A stretch of 64,000 nt of DNA, from positions 1 to 64,000 of the forward strand of contig URCI01000008.1 of the NCBI GenBank assembly GCA_900546345.1. Reading direction: 5' to 3'. Of this stretch, positions 53,076-59,484 are shown piece by piece (the first letter of the stretch is position 1; each line of letters opens with the position of its first letter). The position numbers and the translations under genes are program-made. The DNA comes from an uncultured Prevotella sp. Its GTDB lineage: Bacteria; Bacteroidota; Bacteroidia; Bacteroidales; Bacteroidaceae. The notes beneath the pieces were generated by a model. That model worked only from the letters and a program-made list of their open reading frames with translations, had not been told where the DNA came from and made no database searches.

Positions 53076-54287
53076 ATGCAGCAAACGAGAATCAGCTATT
53101 TCGTGAAAAAGACATATTTATTGGTAAGAGAGTTGAGAAGGGGCATGGCAATAGCGCTGTGCCTTCTTTTGTGTGTGGGTTGTCGGCCAGGAAAGGGCAA
53201 CGGGCAGGGACCGAAAGCCAACGTCGCTGAGATTCTCTCCGACAGTGCCCGCATAGAGCTACGCTATGCCAAGAACTTCAGCGTACACTATCTTCCCGAT
53301 GGCGTGAGGCTTGTCGACATCCACGTGGCCGGTCATCAGGCACAACACACCTATCATCTGGCCCTTGTCCCCAGAGGAGTGAGACCATCGGACATCCCAA
53401 AGAACTATGTCCAACGGGTGGAAGTACCCATACAGCGCTGCATCCCCACCGGAACGGAACAGTTGGCAGCTTTCATTCAACTCCATGCACTCGATCAGGT
53501 CAAAGCCATATCCAGTGTACGTCATCTCCAAGACAAAGAAGTGAAAAGGCTCATCTCGAAAGGTAAGATTGCCCGAATAGGCTACGAAGGCAATTTCGAT
53601 ACGGAGGTGGCCATGGACGTTCGTCCTGATGTCATCCTTGCTTCTCCTTTCAAGCGGGGCGGCTATGAGGCTTTGCAGCAAGTGGGAGTTCCTATCATTC
53701 CATACACGGCGTTTAAAGAACCAACCGCTTTGGGGCAGGCCGAATGGATGAAACTCGTAGGTATGCTCACCGGAAAGGAACAGCAAGCCAATGCCTTTTT
53801 CAAGCGTGTGGAGCAACAATATGAGACATACAAGCAACTTGCATCCAAAACACAAAATCGTCCCACCATTTTCAGCGGCGAACAGAAAAGTGGACAATGG
53901 TTTGTCTTGGGAGGAAAAAGCTATCTCGCTCAGTTGCTGAGAGATGCCGGCGCTACTTACCTCCCCAAGGACGACCAACACACAGGTGGCTACCCTTCGG
54001 ACTTCGAGACGATGTATGCTATGGCAGCAAAAGCCGACTATTGGCGTGTAATGAACAGTTTCCCCGGAAAGTTCTCCTATCAAGCACTGAAAGCCGAGGA
54101 TGCACGCAATGACAAATTTCTCGCCTTTCAGAAGCGTCATGTCATCTATTGCAACATCGCCACAAGCGGCTACCACGAAATCGCGCCTTTGCGACCCGAC
54201 TGGCTACTGGCCGACTTCATCAAGGCCCTACATCCAGAGCTTTTACCAAAGTACAAACCTCATTTCTATAAGACACTGACACACTAA
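53076..54287 (+). CDS. Class III (BtuF/FhuD/TroA-type) substrate-binding lipoprotein
   Basis: A 403-aa protein with a lipoprotein signal (CLLLCVGC) and a two-lobed helical-backbone binding fold: GTEQLAAFIQLHALDQVKAIS, NFDTEVAMDVRPDVILASPF and GGKSYLAQLLRDAGATYL. Members bind metal chelates, vitamin B12 or haem; the ligand is not evident. It lies between pstB and the FecCD permease on one strand, under the regulon-type pstB promoter. Confidence 0.85.
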   Translation: MQQTRISYFVKKTYLLVRELRRGMAIALCLLLCVGCRPGKGNGQGPKANVAEILSDSARIELRYAKNFSVHYLPDGVRLVDIHVAGHQAQHTYHLALVPRGVRPSDIPKNYVQRVEVPIQRCIPTGTEQLAAFIQLHALDQVKAISSVRHLQDKEVKRLISKGKIARIGYEGNFDTEVAMDVRPDVILASPFKRGGYEALQQVGVPIIPYTAFKEPTALGQAEWMKLVGMLTGKEQQANAFFKRVEQQYETYKQLASKTQNRPTIFSGEQKSGQWFVLGGKSYLAQLLRDAGATYLPKDDQHTGGYPSDFETMYAMAAKADYWRVMNSFPGKFSYQALKAEDARNDKFLAFQKRHVIYCNIATSGYHEIAPLRPDWLLADFIKALHPELLPKYKPHFYKTLTH

Positions 54288-54427
54288 TCAGGCAGAGATA
54301 TTCTTCATTGTGAAAAACATTTGCTCTGTCAGATGATAAACAAATGCAGTAGTCTATGCAATATCGGGGCGACCCTTGCATTAATATATTTAAGAAGGTG
54401 GGCATCAAACCCGGATATTCAGCATCA

Positions 54428-55459
54428 ATGACACATAGAAGTCCCCATATCGTTTTTGGCCTGCTGGCTGTCGGCATTCTCTTATTGTTTGCCGTCAACC
54501 TGCTATGGGGAACTGTGGCCATACCACTACATGAAGTAGCTGGCATTCTTTTTCAACCTTATTGTGGGACGACCTCTATTCACCGTGACATCATTCTCTT
54601 CTCCCGACTGCCACAAGCGCTCACAGCTGTAGTTGCCGGAGCTGGACTTGCCGTTGCCGGCTTGCAGATGCAGACCGTGTTCCACAATCCTTTGGCAGGA
54701 CCATCGGTATTGGGCATCACCTCTGGAGCATCATTGGGTGTGGCGCTTGTCGTGCTCCTGGCTAGTGAATTGGGCAACGAGGCGTTGAGTAGCATGGGAC
54801 TGCTGGGCAACGTGGCTCTGTCCACTGCCGCTATCATCGGAGCTATGGCCACATTGCTGCTCATGGCGCTGCTCGCCCGGCATGTAGAAGGCTCCGTGAC
54901 CCTTCTGATCATTGGAGTCATGCTGGGATACGTGGAAAATGCCGCTATTGGCGTATTGAAGTTTTTTGCCAATGACGATGATGTGCGCGAATATGTGGTG
55001 TGGGGGCTGGGCAGTTTCTCGCGTGTCTCAGGCAATGAAGTGACACTATTTGTCGTACTCATGGCGGTTTTGCTGCCCACCACCTTGTTTTTAGTCAAGC
55101 CGATGGACCTGTTATTACTGGGTGACAGCTATGCCCGCAATCTAGGATTGAACATTCGCAAGGCACGTGCCATAGTGATCCTTTGCAGCGGTACTATCGT
55201 TGCCATCGTCACGGCCTATTGCGGTCCCATCATGTTCATAGGTCTCGCCGTGCCACATCTCTGCCGTGGACTGCTTCAAACAGGCAGCCACCGGGTACTG
55301 GTGCCAGCCTGCATTCTCGTTGGCGCACTGCTGGCACTGTTCTGTAATTTGGTCGCCCGCATGCCAGGCTACGAAGGTGTGCTTCCCGTCAACTCCGTCA
55401 CAGCCCTGGTCGGTGCTCCTGTTGTCGTCAGTGTACTGCTCAAGAGAAAGAAAAGATAG
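54428..55459 (+). CDS. FecCD-family ABC transporter permease
   Basis: A 343-aa permease with about nine to ten transmembrane helices and the BtuC/FecCD motif GLQMQTVFHNPLAGPSVLGITSGASLG near residue 80, plus the later IMFIGLAVPHLCRGL segment. It partners class III binding proteins for siderophore, B12, haem or (in MolB-type systems) oxyanion uptake. No FecE/BtuD ATPase follows. The start at 54428 (MTHRSPHIVFG) is chosen over 54356. A 140-bp gap separates it from the binding-protein gene. Confidence 0.88.
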   Translation: MTHRSPHIVFGLLAVGILLLFAVNLLWGTVAIPLHEVAGILFQPYCGTTSIHRDIILFSRLPQALTAVVAGAGLAVAGLQMQTVFHNPLAGPSVLGITSGASLGVALVVLLASELGNEALSSMGLLGNVALSTAAIIGAMATLLLMALLARHVEGSVTLLIIGVMLGYVENAAIGVLKFFANDDDVREYVVWGLGSFSRVSGNEVTLFVVLMAVLLPTTLFLVKPMDLLLLGDSYARNLGLNIRKARAIVILCSGTIVAIVTAYCGPIMFIGLAVPHLCRGLLQTGSHRVLVPACILVGALLALFCNLVARMPGYEGVLPVNSVTALVGAPVVVSVLLKRKKR

Positions 55460-55560
55460 AAAGTAATAGTTTCTATAGTTGCTTTAAGATCTATATCTGC
55501 TATAGGATCTGTTGCTTCTATAGCATCTATAGTTTCTATTATCTATAGGAGACATAGAGA
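55460..55560. repeat. CTATAG-rich intergenic repeat
   Basis: About 100 bp holding five copies of CTATAG within variants of TTTCTATAG, GCATCTATAG and GATCTATATCTG. It lies between the convergent permease and TonB-receptor genes and could fold into several weak hairpins. No clear terminator is seen. Confidence 0.6.
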
Positions 55561-55580
55561 AGATAAATCCTTTGGAAATA

Positions 55581-57632
55581 TCAATACCTAATTCTTAACC
55601 CTGCCACAATCGTGGTGCCTGACGAGAAGTTGGCATAACGGCGCACGGTGCTGTCAATGCGCCGGTCACGCGTGTTGAAGATGTTGTCCACTCCCAAACG
55701 AGGCTCGAGTGTAACTCCTCGGAGCAAAAAGGTATGAGTGGTCGAGAGATTCCATAGACCATAACCGGGTGCGTCCTCATAGGGAGACGGATAGTGGGTT
55801 TTGCTCTGCAGGCGCCCGTCAGCATGCACGCCGAGCGTATAGATTCCCCATCGATGGGTATAGTCGGCTGCAAGGGTAAGGGTATTGCGGATGCTGCGTT
55901 CCAGGTTCTGCCAAACGCCGTCAGACTCTTGCTGACCAAGTATGTAGCTATAGTTTACCGTCAGGCTCAGGCCAGCTATGGGAGAGTAAGTCACATGAGG
56001 ACGAAGCCCATATACACGTCCGCGGTCGCTATTGACATAGCGGTTGTAATGGCTAATTTTTGTAGCCTGTGCATCGGTAATCTCGGGGAAATCGCGGCGA
56101 ATGGCGGCGAGTGCGTCAGCATCCACATCAATGATCTCCTTCACAATCATGTCGTGTATCCAGTTAGCGAAGCCCGTCACGCCGATATCCCACCGATCAC
56201 CATGATATTCGGCACTGAGTGAGACATAGTCGCTAGTCTCAGCCTTCAGATCACTGTTGCCGATGGTCAGAGTAGGGAAGTTGCGCACATAGGTGTAGTA
56301 ATGGTAATAGAGCTCATCGAGACCAGGCGCGCGGTATCCACGACTGTAAGAGGTACGGAACTGAAATCGTCCGGGACTATAGAGCAGGGCCACTTTGGGT
56401 GTGAGGTTGTTACCAAAGGTCTCGTGATAGGTATAACGCAGTCCCACAAGGGCTTTCAGCCGAGAGACAATCTCCAGTTCGTGCTGTACATAACCGGCCC
56501 ACGTATAGACATGGCGGTCTACGCTGCCCGTTATAGCATCGAGAAAACTATTTTGCCAGTCCACACCCGCGATGGTCGTGGAACCTTGAAGGAAGGAGAA
56601 TACCCCTTTCAGCTCGCCCTCGTAGAGACGTTGTGTCTTCTTACGAACATAGTCCCCGACTGCGTATTTCTTAGTAGCCACGTCATATTCATTACCATAG
56701 CTGTAATGGTCGCCATTGAACCGCAATAGCAAACTGTTCTTGGTTGAAAGACGATAGGTGGCTCCGGCATCCCACCGCCATGCCTCAGAACGCAACTCAT
56801 AGTCGAAGCCACCTGTGACATCGGTGCGTGTCTCAGGACGTACTGTCTTGTGCCAGTTGTAACTGCCCTCAGCAAAGAAACTCAGCGCACGATGGGTGTC
56901 ATAGGCAAAGCGTTGGGTGACAAGATTCGTGCGCCAACCCGATGTCAGCGGGGCCAATGACTGTTGGGTGTCACCATTGGTACCACTCAGATAAGTCAGT
57001 GGATTGTTGCGATAGAAACGGCTCTGGTCATGGGTAAACGAGGTGAGACTGCTGAACCCGTGGAAGCCCAATTGCACGTTGGCAGCCTGGCGGAACTGAC
57101 CGTGGGCCGACACACGTGTGTCCGTAAAGAACGATAAGGGTTTGACAGCCTCCTGCTGCGTGATGATGTTGACGACACCCGCGATGGCATCGCTGCCATA
57201 AAGCGAAGAGGCTGCACCGTCGAGCACCTCGATGCGCCGCACATTGGTCATATCAATGCGGTTGAGATTGACATTGCCAGAGATATCACCAATGAGTCTC
57301 TTGCCATTCAGCAATACGAGTGCGTAGCGGTTGCTCAGTCCATTGAGACGCAAATACGCCCCTGTGGAGTTGGGAGAGGCGGAAAGTTGTGGCAGTTGTC
57401 TGACCACTACATCGGTGAAAATGCGTGGTGTATTCTGCACGATGCTACCTTGCCCTATCACCTCCACAGGGGTAATGGCTGAGCGCAGCCGCTGGTGGTG
57501 ACCGCTGCCCGTGACGACAACAGGGTTGAGGCTATAGGTGCGCAAACGCGCCAGACTGTCGGTCTGGGCCGTCAGAGATGCAGGAACAGCAAGCCATATA
57601 ATAAGAGGTGAAATAAAATGCTTGTACATCAT
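55581..57632 (-). CDS. TonB-dependent outer-membrane receptor
   Basis: A 683-aa receptor with a signal peptide, a plug domain (NPVVVTGSGHHQRLRSAITP; YALVLLNGKRLIGD; IEVLDGAASSLYGSDAIAGVVNIIT) and a 22-strand barrel ending in aromatic Tyr (VAGLRIRY). It resembles BtuB/FecA-type receptors without a SusC extension, and would import a ligand passed on to the class III binding protein and FecCD permease nearby. It is divergent from the sulfur-carrier operon and shares its operator. Confidence 0.92.
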   Translation of the reverse strand: MMYKHFISPLIIWLAVPASLTAQTDSLARLRTYSLNPVVVTGSGHHQRLRSAITPVEVIGQGSIVQNTPRIFTDVVVRQLPQLSASPNSTGAYLRLNGLSNRYALVLLNGKRLIGDISGNVNLNRIDMTNVRRIEVLDGAASSLYGSDAIAGVVNIITQQEAVKPLSFFTDTRVSAHGQFRQAANVQLGFHGFSSLTSFTHDQSRFYRNNPLTYLSGTNGDTQQSLAPLTSGWRTNLVTQRFAYDTHRALSFFAEGSYNWHKTVRPETRTDVTGGFDYELRSEAWRWDAGATYRLSTKNSLLLRFNGDHYSYGNEYDVATKKYAVGDYVRKKTQRLYEGELKGVFSFLQGSTTIAGVDWQNSFLDAITGSVDRHVYTWAGYVQHELEIVSRLKALVGLRYTYHETFGNNLTPKVALLYSPGRFQFRTSYSRGYRAPGLDELYYHYYTYVRNFPTLTIGNSDLKAETSDYVSLSAEYHGDRWDIGVTGFANWIHDMIVKEIIDVDADALAAIRRDFPEITDAQATKISHYNRYVNSDRGRVYGLRPHVTYSPIAGLSLTVNYSYILGQQESDGVWQNLERSIRNTLTLAADYTHRWGIYTLGVHADGRLQSKTHYPSPYEDAPGYGLWNLSTTHTFLLRGVTLEPRLGVDNIFNTRDRRIDSTVRRYANFSSGTTIVAGLRIRY

Positions 57633-57689
57633 GCTGTATGATTTTTAAATGGTTCGTAATGGCACCGTACAACGGTGTCTTATGAACTG

Positions 57690-57724
57690 CAAAGGTATGT
57701 AAATAAAAACAAACCGACAATACC
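57690..57724 (-). promoter_or_regulatory. Promoter of TonB receptor (regulon member)
   Basis: On the minus strand GGTATTGT (57717-57724), a 19-bp spacer and TACCTTTG (57690-57697), about 57 bp before the ATG. The palindrome at 57745-57756 is centred 26.5 bp upstream of the -33 box. Confidence 0.65.
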
Positions 57725-57741
57725 ATGTGTGGAGTAGACAC

Positions 57742-57759
57742 ATACCACAATTGTGGGAT
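57742..57759. promoter_or_regulatory. Shared operator dyad between TonB receptor and sulfur-carrier genes
   Basis: ATACCACAATTGTGGGAT contains the perfect 12-bp palindrome CCACAATTGTGG (57745-57756). It is placed nearly symmetrically between the two divergent promoters, 26.5 and 28.5 bp from their -33 boxes. Confidence 0.7.
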
Positions 57760-57778
57760 GTGAATATACCGAGTGAAA

Positions 57779-57813
57779 GGTATTACATAAATACCAGAAA
57801 GTTGCGAACTTTG
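57779..57813 (+). promoter_or_regulatory. Promoter of the sulfur-carrier operon (regulon member)
   Basis: GGTATTAC (57779-57786), a 19-bp spacer and GAACTTTG (57806-57813, T to G at the first base), 65 bp before the ATG at 57879. The non-consensus -7 box suggests dependence on an activator. Confidence 0.6.
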
Positions 57814-57878
57814 CAAGCGGAAATCAACAAGGCCGAAAGACCGCAAACGAGAAATAAAACCAAAACAGAATAAGCATT

Positions 57879-58091
57879 ATGGCACAGATTATCGTAAACG
57901 ATGAGAAACAAGACGTGACACTGCCGCTGACACTCAGCGAACTCATCAAGCAAAACAAGGTTTTCCAGCCTGAGATGGTGACCGTGCAGGTCAACGAAGA
58001 GTTTGTGGAGAAAGAAGACTACGACAAGACACAAATCCAGGAAGGCGACCATGTGGACTTCCTCTATTTCATGGGAGGAGGCAGCTTATGA
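57879..58091 (+). CDS. ThiS/HcyS-like sulfur-carrier protein with C-terminal tail
   Basis: A 70-aa beta-grasp sulfur carrier: MAQIIVNDEKQDV, LTLSELIKQNKVFQPEMVTVQVNEEFV and a C-terminus FMGGGSL. ThiS and MoaD normally end in an exposed Gly-Gly whose carboxylate is adenylated and thiocarboxylated. Here Gly66-Gly67-Gly68 are followed by Ser-Leu, so processing would be needed first. A JAMM protease gene lies two genes downstream and a ThiF-like E1 gene overlaps by 4 bases. That set, with sulfite reductase, matches HcyS of Wolinella succinogenes rather than a thiamin ThiS. Confidence 0.85.
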   Translation: MAQIIVNDEKQDVTLPLTLSELIKQNKVFQPEMVTVQVNEEFVEKEDYDKTQIQEGDHVDFLYFMGGGSL

Positions 58092-58891
58092 TAGACTTGA
58101 CAGAAGACCAGATAGAGCGCTACAGCCGCCATATTCTCTTGCAGGATGTGGGACTGGAAGGCCAGGAAAAGATTCTCAACGCCCGTGTGCTCATCGTCGG
58201 TGCCGGTGGTTTAGGTGCACCGGCCGCCATGTATCTTGCCGCGGCGGGCGTGGGACACATTGGTATCGTGGATGCCGACGTGGTGGATCTGAGCAATCTG
58301 CAGCGACAGATTATCCACTTCACTAAAGATGTAGGACAGCCAAAAGTGGAAAGCGCCAAGGAGAAGATGCTCGCCATCAACCCAGATGTGGAGGTGACCA
58401 CTTATCACGAGTTCATGGACTCATCTAATGCAAAAAAAATTATTGAGCCATGGGACTTCGTCATTGATGGCACCGACAATTTCCCCGTGAAGTTCCTCAT
58501 CAACGATGCCTGTGTGATGCTCGGCAAGGCATTCAGCCATGGTGGCATACTGCGCTTCCGTGGTCAGACGTTTACGCATGTGCCGGGCTCGGCTTGCTAC
58601 CGTTGTTTCTTTAAGGAACCACCACCAGCCGGAGCCGTACCCACCTGCTCACAGGCAGGAGTGCTCGGTGCCATCGCCGGCATGCTGGGAACCATACAGG
58701 CTGCCGAAGCGCTGAAATATATCCTGGGCGTGGGCGAACTGCTCACCAACCGCCTACTTACCTTCGACGCCAAGACGATGAACTTCCGTACGATCAAGGT
58801 GAAGCGCCGGCCCAACTGTGAGATCTGTCGTGAGCATCCTACCATCGACCATCTCATCGACTACGAGCAGACGGCTTGCGACCTGCACTAA
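58088..58891 (+). CDS. ThiF/MoeB/HcyF-like E1 adenylyltransferase
   Basis: A 267-aa E1-like enzyme that would adenylate the C-terminal glycine of the carrier. It has an ATP loop GAGGLG (38-43), the adenylate-binding Asp in DGTDN (Asp130), a structural zinc site from C170/C173 and C244/C247 (CYRC and CEIC), and Cys187 in PTCSQAG at the site of the MoeB/ThiF conserved cysteine. No rhodanese domain is fused, which fits use of free sulfide as sulfur donor. The ATG overlaps the carrier stop (ATGA). Confidence 0.9.
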   Translation: MIDLTEDQIERYSRHILLQDVGLEGQEKILNARVLIVGAGGLGAPAAMYLAAAGVGHIGIVDADVVDLSNLQRQIIHFTKDVGQPKVESAKEKMLAINPDVEVTTYHEFMDSSNAKKIIEPWDFVIDGTDNFPVKFLINDACVMLGKAFSHGGILRFRGQTFTHVPGSACYRCFFKEPPPAGAVPTCSQAGVLGAIAGMLGTIQAAEALKYILGVGELLTNRLLTFDAKTMNFRTIKVKRRPNCEICREHPTIDHLIDYEQTACDLH

Positions 58892-58937
58892 GCATTCACA
58901 CCACTGTCTCCCACACCTATTTATAATATACAGCACC

Positions 58938-59330
58938 ATGAAAATCAACGATGATGTCATCAAACAAATGATTGCACAAGCGCAGAAAGACGCTCCCATC
59001 GAGACCTGCGGCTATCTGCTCGGCAACGACGGCGTGGTGACCGAGAACTATTGGATGGAGAATATCGATCACAGTTCGGAGCACTTCTCCTTTGCGCCTA
59101 AGGATCAGTTCGCTGCCTTGAAATACGCTCGTTCCAAGCATCTGAAGATTCTCGCTAACTGGCATTCTCATCCCGCCAGCCCATCACGTCCTTCACAAGA
59201 GGACATTCGGTTGGCCAATGATCCCACCATCCGCTATGCCATTCTTTCGCTCCACGACGGCATTCATCTCAACTCCTTCAAGATTCTGCAAGGTGAAGTC
59301 ATCGACAAAGAGACACATTTTGAATGTTGA
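58938..59330 (+). CDS. JAMM/MPN+ metalloprotease (Mec+/HcyD-like)
   Basis: A 130-aa zinc metalloprotease with a complete JAMM site: Glu22 (PIETCGYLLG), then His76-x-His78-x7-Ser86-x2-Asp89 (WHSHPASPSRPSQED). Relatives cut after Gly-Gly of ubiquitin-like carriers, either trimming a C-terminal tail or releasing an amino acid made on the carrier. The carrier encoded two genes upstream has such a tail. The start at 58938 (MKINDDV) is chosen; a longer frame to 58818 lies inside the E1 gene. The last codons already form the heptamer repeat that follows. Confidence 0.9.
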   Translation: MKINDDVIKQMIAQAQKDAPIETCGYLLGNDGVVTENYWMENIDHSSEHFSFAPKDQFAALKYARSKHLKILANWHSHPASPSRPSQEDIRLANDPTIRYAILSLHDGIHLNSFKILQGEVIDKETHFEC

Positions 59331-59372
59331 ATGATGAATGTTGAACGTTGAATGTTGAATGTTGAATGTACC
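59319..59372. repeat. Heptamer repeat (TTGAATG)n after the JAMM gene
   Basis: Seven units of TTGAATG/TTGAACG/ATGAATG in a row, beginning within the last codons (Glu-Cys-stop) of the JAMM gene. It is the reverse complement of the repeat type at 43096-43155. Confidence 0.8.
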
Positions 59373-59448
59373 GCGAATAGGATCGCTAATAATCAATAAA
59401 TAAATAGATAATAACCATTTAATTCACTCTTTACCCTGATGCTCTTCT

Positions 59449-59465
59449 TCTCCCTTTTAGGGAGA
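59449..59465 (+). other. Hairpin in the leader just upstream of the sulfite reductase gene
   Basis: TCTCCC-TTTTA-GGGAGA forms a compact 6-bp stem ending 19 nt before the ATG at 59485. It could affect translation start or mRNA stability; no regulatory family is recognised. Confidence 0.4.
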
Positions 59466-59484
59466 GCAGAGAGGGTCTTCTATC

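Noticed and set aside
57633..57878. Cobalamin riboswitch upstream of the TonB receptor
   Set aside because: No B12-box-like conserved core was found; the gap is explained by two divergent promoters and a shared palindrome.
57879..58891. Thiamin ThiS/ThiF pair
   Set aside because: No thiamin genes (thiC, thiE, thiG, thiH) are nearby; the carrier has a tail after Gly-Gly and sits with a JAMM protease and sulfite reductase, so an assimilatory sulfur role fits better. Not excluded without the rest of the genome.
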